Source: Corynebacterium flavescens
GTDB taxonomy: Bacteria; Actinomycetota; Actinomycetes; Mycobacteriales; Mycobacteriaceae
DNA: 64,000 nucleotides
Assembly: GCF_008693105.1 (NCBI RefSeq)
Contig: NZ_VXKK01000039.1
Location: 1-64,000, forward strand
Reading direction: 5' to 3'
Below are positions 45,343 to 53,253 of this stretch, piece by piece (the first letter of the stretch is position 1; every line of letters starts with the position of its first letter). The position numbers were made by a program, and so were the translations under genes. The notes beneath the pieces are model-generated. The model was given only the letters and a program-made list of their open reading frames with translations, searched no databases and was not told where the DNA came from.

Positions 45343-46122
45343 TTAACCAATCTGAGGACCGAGGAAACGCTTGGCCAAGCGGGCAAAAGTCTCCGGATCC
45401 CCGGTCGATTCAAATGTGCGCACAGCCTTATGGCCTTCTGGCGCCAAAAGGTCTCGTTGCGTGAGAATGCGAATGACATCCTTGGTGGTCTCTTCCGCGG
45501 AGGAGACTAGGGCGACGTTATCGCCCACAGCCAGCTGGATGACGCCCGTCAACAGGGGGTAGTGAGTACAGCCCAGCACCAACGTGTCCACGCCCTCATC
45601 TTGCAGGGGTGCTAGATAGCCTTCCGCCACCCCGAGGATCTGGCGGCCGGTTGTAATTCCGCGTTCGACAAAGGAAACAAACTCGGGGCAGGCCACGGCG
45701 AAGGCCTCCACCTGCGGGTTGACGGCGAAGAGATCCTGGTAAGCGCCCGATTTGATGGTGCCCTCGGTTCCGATCACGCCGATCTTGCCGTTGCGGGTGG
45801 TTGCGATGGCACGGCGCACTGCGGGGCGAATCACCTCGACCACAGGAACGTCGTAGCGCTCCCTGGCGTCATGCAGGAAGGCTGCGGTGGCGGTATTGCA
45901 GGCGATGACGAGCATCTTGCATCCACGGCCAACCAGTTCATCGGCGATCTCTATTGACAGCTCGCGAACCTCGGCGATGGGACGCGGCCCATAGGGAGAG
46001 TGCAAGGTATCGCCCTTGTAGATGATTGATTCATGCGGCAGCTGTTCAATTATCGCGCGCGCGACGGTCAGCCCGCCGACGCCGGAATCAAAGATGCCAA
46101 TGGGAGAAGATGCATCAGGCAC
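45343..46122 (-). CDS. murI: Glutamate racemase
   Basis: 259 residues from GTG 46122. Makes D-glutamate for peptidoglycan. [16 protein letters not shown] holds the substrate-binding Asp-Ser; the two catalytic cysteines are in [11 protein letters not shown] and LGCTHYPLL. The GTG overlaps the rhomboid stop as TAGTG, so translation is coupled. A 125-base gap separates it from the phosphodiesterase gene downstream. Confidence 0.95.
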   Translation of the reverse strand: MPDASSPIGIFDSGVGGLTVARAIIEQLPHESIIYKGDTLHSPYGPRPIAEVRELSIEIADELVGRGCKMLVIACNTATAAFLHDARERYDVPVVEVIRPAVRRAIATTRNGKIGVIGTEGTIKSGAYQDLFAVNPQVEAFAVACPEFVSFVERGITTGRQILGVAEGYLAPLQDEGVDTLVLGCTHYPLLTGVIQLAVGDNVALVSSAEETTKDVIRILTQRDLLAPEGHKAVRTFESTGDPETFARLAKRFLGPQIG

Positions 46123-46787
46123 TATTGCTTCGCCGTTCCTTTCACAGGGTCATCAGAGGTAATGGTCATCCCCGCCAGAATGCCGCCGAGGGCGCCAAAG
46201 AGGTGACCTTGCCAACTTACTCCCTCATAGACGGGCAATACGCCCCAGACGAGTCCGGAGTAGGCAAATCCCAGGGCAGCGCCCAAGGCGATCTGCAGCA
46301 AAGAGCGGTTGAATACGCCGCGCACCACCAGGTACGCCAGCCAGCCATAGACCAAACTCGAGGCGCCGATGTGGGACGTGCCCGGCCCACCAAAGAGCCA
46401 GGTTCCTACTCCCGCGACGAGCACGGTGGCGATGGTGACCTGCCACCAAGCCTTGCGCCCAGAGAGCCCGATGAGGAAACAGAAGATGGCGCCGGGCACC
46501 GAATTGGACGCGAGGTGCTCGAAGTTGGCGTGGAGCAAAGGGGCGGTAAAGATACCCCAGATGCCGTTGAAGTCCAGCGGCCTGATCCCGTAGTTGCTCA
46601 AGGCCCCGCCGAAGACGAAGGCGTTGATGAAGTGGACTACCCACTCAACGATGAGAAAACCCGCCGCGAGGCTGAGGCCGGTGGCCACTCGCCCACGCTT
46701 GGTGTAGTTCTTCGAATCCCCGCGATTGACCGTGGAAGGTGCAGCCGCGTGATGGTTAAAGGTGCCGCCTGGAGTCCCTGAAGTCAT
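46122..46787 (-). CDS. Rhomboid-family intramembrane serine protease
   Basis: 221 residues with about six membrane helices. The active-site Ser is in [20 protein letters not shown] (GxSx) and the catalytic His in [17 protein letters not shown], the usual rhomboid dyad. Position before murI is that of M. tuberculosis Rv1337. Natural substrates are unknown. The start is 12 bases past the peptidase stop and the stop overlaps murI, so it belongs to the clpS-to-murI operon. Confidence 0.9.
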   Translation of the reverse strand: MTSGTPGGTFNHHAAAPSTVNRGDSKNYTKRGRVATGLSLAAGFLIVEWVVHFINAFVFGGALSNYGIRPLDFNGIWGIFTAPLLHANFEHLASNSVPGAIFCFLIGLSGRKAWWQVTIATVLVAGVGTWLFGGPGTSHIGASSLVYGWLAYLVVRGVFNRSLLQIALGAALGFAYSGLVWGVLPVYEGVSWQGHLFGALGGILAGMTITSDDPVKGTAKQ

Positions 46788-46799
46788 AGAGTCCTTACT

Positions 46800-47726
46800 C
46801 TAGCGGAGTAAAGAGCTATAGTCCGTGAGACCATATCCCGGCCGGGCCGATACCACGGCGTCAACGATGGCGGCTTCCACCGCATCTGCCGCTGCGGCAC
46901 ATAGTCCGGCCAATGTCAGAGGATCAACCTGGCCGGGAGCCGGGGCGGTGGACAGGGCAAAAAGCGTATCCCCATCCAAGGGCGAGTGAGCGGGGCGAAT
47001 GGCCCTGGCAATCCCGTCGTGGCCGGTGAGCGCGAGGCGCTTGGCCTGCGCCTTGGTTATCGGGGCATCGGTAATAATCGCGCCAATGGTGGTATTCAGC
47101 TTGGCGTCTTTGGGATCGGGGACCTGCGCGTAGCGCTGCGGATCCACCGCGGGCAGCGCCGGCGCACCAAAGAGTCGACCGCTTGCTGGGTCAACAACCC
47201 CCCCGACCGGATTGGCCACCACCGCCGCAGCCACGGTGTACTCCCCCGCGGCCTGGGTGCTGATTCCGAAGCCGCCGCGCAGTTTGCCCGCCGTGGCACC
47301 GCACCCTGCACCGACGTTGCCCGTGGAGGAATCATCCCCCGCCAGCGCGGCGCGCAGGGCAGCAGCCCCGTCGGCGGCACTCGGGCGTGAGGGCCCCACC
47401 GCCAAGTCAAAGATCACGGCCGCAGGGACGATGGGCACGCGCGGGCCCGGGCGGCCCTCACCGAATACGGCGAAGCCGATTCCCTCTTTCTCCAGCTCCT
47501 CCATGACTCCGTGAGCAGCCGCCAGGCCAAAGGCCGAGCCACCGGCGAGCACGATCGCGTGCACTCGCTCGACGGTGTTATGGGGGGCAAGCAGGTCAGT
47601 CTCCCTGGTTCCCGGCCCGCCGCCGCGCACGTCCACGCTGGCCAGCGCGCCCTGTGGGCCGCAGTAGATTACGGTGACCCCGGTATCGCCACGACTGGTG
47701 TGGCCGATGGAGAAGTTGGACGCCAC
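46800..47726 (-). CDS. S58/DmpA-family (P1) peptidase
   Basis: About 308 residues from GTG 47726, which overlaps the DUF2017 stop (ACTAGTGG). Self-cleaving N-terminal-nucleophile hydrolase family acting on peptides or amides. FSIGHTSRGDTGVTVIYC, LVVLAGGSAFGLAA-type IVLAGGSAFGLAAAHGVMEE and STGNVGAGCGATAGKLRGGF are conserved; the last is near the expected autoprocessing region, but I am not certain which residue is the nucleophile. Position matches M. tuberculosis Rv1333. Confidence 0.87.
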   Translation of the reverse strand: MASNFSIGHTSRGDTGVTVIYCGPQGALASVDVRGGGPGTRETDLLAPHNTVERVHAIVLAGGSAFGLAAAHGVMEELEKEGIGFAVFGEGRPGPRVPIVPAAVIFDLAVGPSRPSAADGAAALRAALAGDDSSTGNVGAGCGATAGKLRGGFGISTQAAGEYTVAAAVVANPVGGVVDPASGRLFGAPALPAVDPQRYAQVPDPKDAKLNTTIGAIITDAPITKAQAKRLALTGHDGIARAIRPAHSPLDGDTLFALSTAPAPGQVDPLTLAGLCAAAADAVEAAIVDAVVSARPGYGLTDYSSLLR

Positions 47727-48262
47727 TAGTCCATCAACACCTGGAGGAGGGAGTCTTGGCAATAGGCCAGCCACTCGACCAGAGAATCCCGGTCTGCGCT
47801 GGCTGCCTCCCCAACTACCTCACCGGCTGCAACGAAAAGCCGCAAGTCATTGAGCCCGGCCAGGAAGTGATGAGCCTCCTGCTCACTAATCGTCACAGCT
47901 ACGCCCCCGGTGGGCCCCAAAGCAGCGTTGATGACTTGTAGGTTCTTGAGCTTGGCGCGAGCAATATCGTTCTCGTGGATGGAGCGCAGAAGCGAGGCAT
48001 CGCCCTCAAATTCCTCGTCTCCGGGCTTCTCAAAGTCAGGAAAAAGGCGCGCCAAGGAAGGATCCTCCGGGGCTTCCGAATGCCCAGTGGGCATATCCAG
48101 CATTTGAGCCAGCTCATCCTTGGGGCCGGATTGGGCTCGGGCGATGATCGCCTCCGAGACCGTGGCAGTGAGGTCTCCGAGTACTTCACGCTCCATGGGC
48201 TCTAAAACGGTGCTGAACTTGGGCGCCCGCATGAGCGACTTCTTTTTCTTCCACGCTTGCAT
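47726..48262 (-). CDS. DUF2017 protein (Rv1332-like)
   Basis: 178 residues from ATG 48262 (MQAWKKKKSLMRAPKFSTVL). The region up to VLEPMEREVLGDLTATVSEA and ITISEQ-like VTISEQEAHHFLAGLNDLRL, with SLVEWLAYCQDSLLQVLMD at the end, are the conserved DUF2017 parts. The family sits beside clpS in many Actinobacteria and is sometimes called a transcriptional regulator without proof. The gene starts 14 bases after clpS and its stop overlaps the peptidase start. Confidence 0.88.
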   Translation of the reverse strand: MQAWKKKKSLMRAPKFSTVLEPMEREVLGDLTATVSEAIIARAQSGPKDELAQMLDMPTGHSEAPEDPSLARLFPDFEKPGDEEFEGDASLLRSIHENDIARAKLKNLQVINAALGPTGGVAVTISEQEAHHFLAGLNDLRLFVAAGEVVGEAASADRDSLVEWLAYCQDSLLQVLMD

Positions 48263-48276
48263 AGTGTTTTTTAAGC

Positions 48277-48603
48277 CTAGCCTGCCTGCTGCATGGTTGC
48301 CCACAGGCCCGCGATTTGCAGCTTCTTCACGTCGGCCTCGACTTTATCGCGCTCCCCAGTTGAGACCACTGCTTTGCCCTCGGTGTGGACCTGCATCATC
48401 AACTCGTTGGCGCGCTTCTTGTCATATCCCAGGACGGTCTGGAACACATAGGAAACATAGCTCATAAGGTTGACGGGATCATCCCACACAATGCACAGCC
48501 ATGGCAGGTTCTCGCTGGTGGCTACCTCGACTTTAATGTCTTCATCTAGCTCGGGCGTCGCCATAGGAGAGCCCATGCGGGGGGCGGAGAATTGCGCATT
48601 CAT
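48277..48603 (-). CDS. clpS: ATP-dependent Clp protease adaptor
   Basis: 108 residues; ATG 48565 (residue 14) is an alternative start. Delivers N-end-rule substrates to the ClpC/ClpA-ClpP protease. [20 protein letters not shown] is the ClpS core with the N-degron-binding Asp/Asn pair; [40 protein letters not shown] and LWATMQ follow as in the family. First gene of the minus-strand operon through murI; divergent from pncB. Confidence 0.95.
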   Translation of the reverse strand: MNAQFSAPRMGSPMATPELDEDIKVEVATSENLPWLCIVWDDPVNLMSYVSYVFQTVLGYDKKRANELMMQVHTEGKAVVSTGERDKVEADVKKLQIAGLWATMQQAG

Positions 48604-48726
48604 GGTCTATAGCCTATCCAATTTTCCATCCTTGCAAGCATCCTTTGCCATGAGTTAGAGCCTATTGTCTGCAAGGAAAGCGGTGACTTGCTGCGATGCT
48701 GCGACAATCTGAGTAGCATTCTCGAT

Positions 48727-50064
48727 GTGACTCATACTCCAGATTCAGCACGCGCCACCGAGCGTTCCACCGCTCTACTCACGGACAAGTACGAACTCAC
48801 CATGTTGGAAGCGGCGCTGCGGGACGGAACCGCTGCGCGCCGCGTGACCTGTGAGGTCTTCGCCCGCCGTCTGCCCAACGAGCGCCGCTACGGCGTAGTC
48901 GCGGGCACCGACCGAGCGCTGCACGCTGTGCGGGACTTCCGCTTCAATGAGGAACAGATAGCGGAGCTGGATTTCTTAGAAGAAGGCACCAAGCAGTACC
49001 TGCGTGACTATCGCTTCTCCGGGCAGATTGATGGCTACCGCGAAGGCGAGCTCTACTTCCCCAACTCCCCGCTGCTCACGGTGCACGGAACCTTCGGCGA
49101 GTGCGTGATCCTGGAGACGGTCCTGCTTTCCATCATGAACTCCGATTCCGCAGTGGCCTCGGCAGCCTCACGCATGGTGACCGCCGCAGACGGCCGGCCG
49201 ATTATTGAGATGGGCTCGCGGCGCACGCACGAGTACGCCGCCGTCACTGCCGCCCGCGCAGCCTACCTCGCAGGATTCTCCGCCACCTCGAACATGGAAG
49301 CAGGCTTTCGCTATGGCATCCCCGTTTCGGGGACCGCCGCGCACGCGTGGACCCTCTCCCACATCAATGAGGATGGCACCCCGAATGAGGAGGCTGCTTT
49401 CCGCTCCCAGATCGAATCCCTAGGAGTAGACACCGTGCTCTTGGTCGATACCTATGACATCACCAAGGGCGTCGAGACCGCAGTAAGGGTGGCCGGGCCT
49501 CAGCTCGGCGGCGTTCGCATCGACTCGGGCGACTTGGGCGCCGTCACCCGGCGCGTGCGCAAGCAGCTCGATGATCTGGGCAATCACAATACGCAGATCG
49601 TTGTCTCTTCCGATCTGGATGAGTTCGCCATCGCAGGTTTGCGTGGCGATCCAGTGGACGTCTACGGCGTGGGCACCTCAGTTGTCACTGGCTCTGGCGC
49701 ACCGACCGCGGGCATGGTCTACAAGATCGTCGAGGTCGAGGGGCATCCCGTGGCCAAGCGTTCTTCCTCTAAGCGCTCACAGGCCGGCGCGAAGCAATCT
49801 TTGCGTACCTACCGCTCTACCGGCGTGGCCGTAGAGGAAGTGGTATTTCCCTACGGCGAAGCCGCACCGGATACCGGTTCCCTCAGCGCCCGCGAGATAA
49901 CTATTCCGCTCATGCGCGATGGTGAGATTGTCCCTGGCCTTGCTTCCTTAGAGGAATCACGTACCTACCTGGCCGAGGCGCGTAAAACCCTACCTTGGGA
50001 GGGACTCGCCCTCACCCGCGACGAGCCTGCGGTACCTACCCGGATGGTCGGCTTTAAAGCATAA
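48727..50064 (+). CDS. pncB: Nicotinate phosphoribosyltransferase
   Basis: About 445 residues from GTG 48727; a TTG at 48688 gives a longer but unconvincing N-terminus. Salvages nicotinate to nicotinate mononucleotide for NAD. ALLTDKYELTMLEAALRDG is the family start, and MGSRRTHEYAAVTAARAAYL, HAWTLSHIN and GVRIDSGDLGAVTRRVRKQL are the substrate and PRPP-binding segments. Divergent from clpS across a short gap, as pncB1 and Rv1331 are in M. tuberculosis. Confidence 0.93.
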   Translation: MTHTPDSARATERSTALLTDKYELTMLEAALRDGTAARRVTCEVFARRLPNERRYGVVAGTDRALHAVRDFRFNEEQIAELDFLEEGTKQYLRDYRFSGQIDGYREGELYFPNSPLLTVHGTFGECVILETVLLSIMNSDSAVASAASRMVTAADGRPIIEMGSRRTHEYAAVTAARAAYLAGFSATSNMEAGFRYGIPVSGTAAHAWTLSHINEDGTPNEEAAFRSQIESLGVDTVLLVDTYDITKGVETAVRVAGPQLGGVRIDSGDLGAVTRRVRKQLDDLGNHNTQIVVSSDLDEFAIAGLRGDPVDVYGVGTSVVTGSGAPTAGMVYKIVEVEGHPVAKRSSSKRSQAGAKQSLRTYRSTGVAVEEVVFPYGEAAPDTGSLSAREITIPLMRDGEIVPGLASLEESRTYLAEARKTLPWEGLALTRDEPAVPTRMVGFKA

Positions 50065-50084
50065 CGCCCTGCTGGCAGAATAAC

Positions 50085-50110
50085 GGCGCGCTCCATTACC
50101 GGCGCGCGCC
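50085..50110. terminator. Stem-loop between convergent pncB and permease
   Basis: GGCGCGC (50085-50091) pairs with GCGCGCC (50104-50110) across a 12-base loop, 20 bases past the pncB stop. There is no long T-run, so termination is a guess from position between two convergent genes. Confidence 0.4.
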
Positions 50111-50136
50111 ACTAAAAGCCTTAGTTAAGCCGAGAA

Positions 50137-51600
50137 TTAAACTGACTCTTTCACCTCGGCGGGAGTGAGCAAGGCCGACTTGGAAGGATCCGGGGTCAAG
50201 GCAGCGCACAGCCAGCCCACGGCCACGCTCAACGGAGCCGAGAGTCCTAAGACCCAAGCTACGACCACGTCGCCGCCGACGAGGCTAACGAGGTTTGTCG
50301 TGATAAAAAAGCAGGCAATGCCGAGCCCAACCAGGCTAGCCCACGGCGCAATGACGCGCTTGAAAAGGTTGTCCTTGCCCGCTGGGTGGGTGCGGAAATA
50401 GATGATAATTGCCACGTCAACCATCATCATCAAGATGACAATCGCGAACGTTGCCAGCCCGCTGAACCAAGTAAACGCCTCTAGGACTGGGTCTAGGCCT
50501 GCGATAGCGCATACCAATGTCAATACTGCGATGGTGGCAGACTGTACCAAAGAAGAGATGTGCGGAGACCTATACTTGGCGTGCACGCGAGCAATCCCTG
50601 CTGGTAGACAGCCCTTCTTAGCCACGGCGTGCTGATAACGTGTCAGCACATTATGGAAGGATAGCGCTGCGGCGAACAAGCTGGTGAGCAACAAGACCTG
50701 CACGGCCAACCCCGCCCAGGGGCCGACGTAGCGCACGGCAGTCATAATGACCATTTCCTCCGGGTTCTCTGCCGCTGCAGCTACGATGCCATCCGCGCCC
50801 CAGGCTTCCACGATTGCCCATCCGGAGAGCGTATAAAAGATGCCGATGACCATGATCGCGATATAGGTAGCGCGCGGGATGGTGCGTTCGGGGTCCTTGG
50901 CCTCGTTGCGAAATACCGTGGTGGACTCGAAGCCGATAAAGCCCGCGAAGGCCAGCATGAGGCCTACCCCGGGAGTTCCCGACATAAATGCCTCAGGGGT
51001 GAAAGACGTGGCGCTTAAGCCATCGGAGCCGCCCTTGGTAATAATGCCCGCAACCATGATGAGGGTGATGAGGATTTCTGCCACTAAAGCCACGCCGAGT
51101 GCCTTAGAGGATAGTTCGATATCGCGATATCCCAGTAGGCCGACGATAAGGACTACAGCCAGCGTAGGAATCCACCACGCAATGGTGATGCCCATGCCAG
51201 CAAGCACCAGAGATAGCTGCGCGCCGAGGAAAGCATAAACGGCGAACTGCACCGCGGTGTAGGTAAGGATTGCTAGAAAGGCTGTTCCGATTCCCCACTT
51301 GCGATTGGTAGCAGACTCTACATAGGAAAAGAACGCGCCGGGCTCGGAAATCCTTCGTGCCATGGTGGTCAGACCGACGGAGAAGATGAGCAGGATTGCC
51401 GCGCATACCGCATACATAGCCGGGTAACCGGCTCCGTTTCCGCTGAGGATGCCGATCGGCAGTGCACCTCCAATCACAGTCAGAGGGGCTGCAGCGGCAA
51501 TCACCATAAAGACAATGGAAGCTACTCCAAGGGACCCTGATTTCAGGTCAGAAGTTGGGGCTGTAGCAGTAGGCGGAGGAGTAAGTAATGTGAGGGACAT
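50137..51600 (-). CDS. APC-family amino acid permease
   Basis: 487 residues from ATG 51600, with AAGGA upstream; the frame upstream is non-coding. Twelve or more membrane helices. The APC features are LGVASIVFMVIAAAAPLTVI with the unwound GGALPIGI, GAFFSYVESATNRKWGIGTA, and FAGFIGFESTTVFRNEAKDP (helix 6 substrate region). The substrate is unknown; divergence from the cyclodeaminase and sarcosine-oxidase-like genes suggests it imports an N-methylated, cyclic or basic amino acid. It shares their control region with the 25-bp direct repeats. Confidence 0.88.
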   Translation of the reverse strand: MSLTLLTPPPTATAPTSDLKSGSLGVASIVFMVIAAAAPLTVIGGALPIGILSGNGAGYPAMYAVCAAILLIFSVGLTTMARRISEPGAFFSYVESATNRKWGIGTAFLAILTYTAVQFAVYAFLGAQLSLVLAGMGITIAWWIPTLAVVLIVGLLGYRDIELSSKALGVALVAEILITLIMVAGIITKGGSDGLSATSFTPEAFMSGTPGVGLMLAFAGFIGFESTTVFRNEAKDPERTIPRATYIAIMVIGIFYTLSGWAIVEAWGADGIVAAAAENPEEMVIMTAVRYVGPWAGLAVQVLLLTSLFAAALSFHNVLTRYQHAVAKKGCLPAGIARVHAKYRSPHISSLVQSATIAVLTLVCAIAGLDPVLEAFTWFSGLATFAIVILMMMVDVAIIIYFRTHPAGKDNLFKRVIAPWASLVGLGIACFFITTNLVSLVGGDVVVAWVLGLSAPLSVAVGWLCAALTPDPSKSALLTPAEVKESV

Positions 51601-51765
51601 ATGCCACATCCTTTCTGGGTGAGAATTCACCTGAAACCCAAGTGCATTGGTGCACCCTAGTTGTGATGTTCTCGCTCGCCGACCATGGCGAATGAGGCAA
51701 GACTGCGGCAACAGTTCGACCGTAATTGGCGCGCGATATCGCGGTGAGCGATGCACGTAATGCTA

Positions 51766-51790
51766 ACCCCGTTTTTCTATAGATCAATAG
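51766..51790 (+). repeat. 25-bp direct repeat, copy 1
   Basis: ACCCC + GTTTTT followed by CTATAGATCAATAG. It matches copy 2 at 51888-51912 at 22 of 25 positions. The core CTATAG-w-TCAATAG contains an imperfect dyad (CTAT..ATAG). Confidence 0.7.
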
Positions 51791-51880
51791 TTAAGCTAGG
51801 GTTTACCCCCATTTTTTGTCATACTATAGAAATTAACTAACTGGTCAGGATAGGTTTTAATTCCACCCAGGAGAGATAAA

Positions 51881-51904
51881 ATGAATTACCCCCATTTTCT
51901 ATAG
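51881..51904 (+). CDS. Possible leader peptide MNYPHFL
   Basis: A very good ribosome-binding site (AGGAGAG, seven bases before ATG 51881) precedes seven codons and TAG. The ORF runs into repeat copy 2. It may be a regulatory leader for the cyclodeaminase gene 75 bases downstream, or a chance match. Confidence 0.3.
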   Translation: MNYPHFL

Positions 51905-51912
51905 TTCAATAG
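51888..51912 (+). repeat. 25-bp direct repeat, copy 2
   Basis: ACCCCC + ATTTT followed by CTATAGTTCAATAG; 22 of 25 bases equal copy 1, with start-to-start distance 122 bp. It is the copy nearest the cyclodeaminase gene. Confidence 0.7.
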
Positions 51913-51978
51913 GAACGGCTAATTTTTAGATCACAGCGACCTCCCTCGCACGGCATCTTTAACCCAAACGAGGACTCG

Positions 51979-53241
51979 ATGAACCACAATCTCACTACCA
52001 CCCATGGAACGAGGCTGAAAATGTCACATCCAACCGTCGATACCCAAATCGATACCCAAATCGATAACCGCATCGATCCCCACGTCGATCCTCACATCGG
52101 AACTCAAATCGACACCCGCATCGATACCCTTTTCCTCAGCGAACCCGAGATGATTGCCGCGGGAGTAAAGGACATGAACGCCTGCGTCGATACCATGGAG
52201 GAGGTTTTTTCTTGCCTCGGCGTCGACGACTACCGCATGGCCGGACAAAATAACAATTCCCATGGCGCGATGGTCAGCTTTCCGGAGAGTTCTCCCCACC
52301 CGAATATGCCGCTCGATGGCACCGACCGCCGCTTTATGGCCATGCCAGCCTACCTAGGCGGCAGCTTTAATCGCGCCGGAGTCAAGTGGTACGGCTCCAA
52401 CGTAGCCAATCGCGAGCACGACCTGCCACGTTCCATCCACACTTTCATCCTCAACGACGCCACCACCGGTGCCCCATTAGCGATCATGAGCGCAAACCTG
52501 CTTTCTGCCTACCGCACCGGAGCCGTCAGCGGAGTCGCCGCCCGCTTTTTGGCCAAAGAGGATGCACAGGTCGCCGGAATCATCGGCCCCGGGGTTATGG
52601 GAAAGACTGCGCTAGCAGGTTTCGCCGCAGCTCGCCCCAGCCTAAATACCTTGAAGATCAAGGGCCGTGGAAAAAAGTCCCTCGACGACTTCATATCCTG
52701 GACAAAGGCCACGCTTAGTCAGTTCACCACCATCACGGTGGTCGATACCATCGAGGAAGCAGTACAAGGCAGCGATGTCGTTAGCGTGTGCACCACGTCT
52801 TCCGCCGGTGTCGAGAACTACCCCATGATCGCCCCGGAATGGATTTCACCTGGCACTCTGCTGACTTTCCCTGGCTGTGCCAATCTCGACAACGAGTATC
52901 TCAAGTCTGGCAAAGTGCGCATGGTCCTAGACAACCGCGGCCTCTACGAAGCATGGCTGGAAGAATACGCCCCCGCAGCCTTTGAACAGGTGGGTATTAT
53001 CGGCAACAAGTTCCTTGAGATGGAGCGCGACGGCGAGATCTCCCCCGGATCGGTCGCCGATATCTCGCAAATCATCTCCGGCGACGTCCCGGGACGAACT
53101 AGTGAGGAAGAAGTCTTCGTATTCTCCGTTGGCGGCATGCCCGTCGAAGACGTTGCCTGGGCTTCCCACATCTATGACAAGGCCCGCGAGCTGGGCATTG
53201 GCACCACCGTAAACCTCTGGGAAACCCCCGAGCTCGTTTAA
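51979..53241 (+). CDS. Ornithine cyclodeaminase / mu-crystallin family protein with N-terminal repeat
   Basis: 420 residues from ATG 51979; ATG 52021 also has GAGG upstream. The family fold is NAD(P)-dependent and acts on amino acids or ketimines (cyclodeaminase, ketimine reductase, N-methyl-amino-acid or alanine dehydrogenase). Dinucleotide motif AGIIGPGVMGKTALAGFAAA lies near residue 195; FMAMPAYLGGSFNRAGVKWY and SAYRTGAVSGVAARFLA are substrate and phosphate regions. Residues 20-51 are eight tetrapeptides of the form [IV]-[DG]-[TNP]-[QRHL], absent from usual members. Twelve bases separate it from the sarcosine-oxidase-like gene, so they form an operon. Confidence 0.85.
   Translation: MNHNLTTTHGTRLKMSHPTVDTQIDTQIDNRIDPHVDPHIGTQIDTRIDTLFLSEPEMIAAGVKDMNACVDTMEEVFSCLGVDDYRMAGQNNNSHGAMVSFPESSPHPNMPLDGTDRRFMAMPAYLGGSFNRAGVKWYGSNVANREHDLPRSIHTFILNDATTGAPLAIMSANLLSAYRTGAVSGVAARFLAKEDAQVAGIIGPGVMGKTALAGFAAARPSLNTLKIKGRGKKSLDDFISWTKATLSQFTTITVVDTIEEAVQGSDVVSVCTTSSAGVENYPMIAPEWISPGTLLTFPGCANLDNEYLKSGKVRMVLDNRGLYEAWLEEYAPAAFEQVGIIGNKFLEMERDGEISPGSVADISQIISGDVPGRTSEEEVFVFSVGGMPVEDVAWASHIYDKARELGIGTTVNLWETPELV
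52036..52131 (+). repeat. 12-bp tandem repeat, eight units, in the cyclodeaminase gene
   Basis: Eight consecutive 12-base units close to ATCGATACCCAA encode [IV]D[TNP][QRH] tetrapeptides (unit 6 has Gly for Asp; unit 8 ends in Leu). The two leftmost units differ by one base, suggesting recent duplication by slippage; others have diverged at third positions while keeping Asp. Confidence 0.85.
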
Positions 53242-53253
53242 GGAGTACCAAAC

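Larger units (their letters stand above)
51601..51978. promoter_or_regulatory. Divergent control region with 25-bp direct repeats
   Basis: No protein gene except a possible 7-codon leader. AT-rich against its surroundings. Direct repeats lie at 51766-51790 and 51888-51912, an extra TTACCCCCATTTT at 51803-51815, and a reversed CTATAG element near 51825. These are good candidates for operators controlling the permease (minus) and the catabolic genes (plus). Confidence 0.6.
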
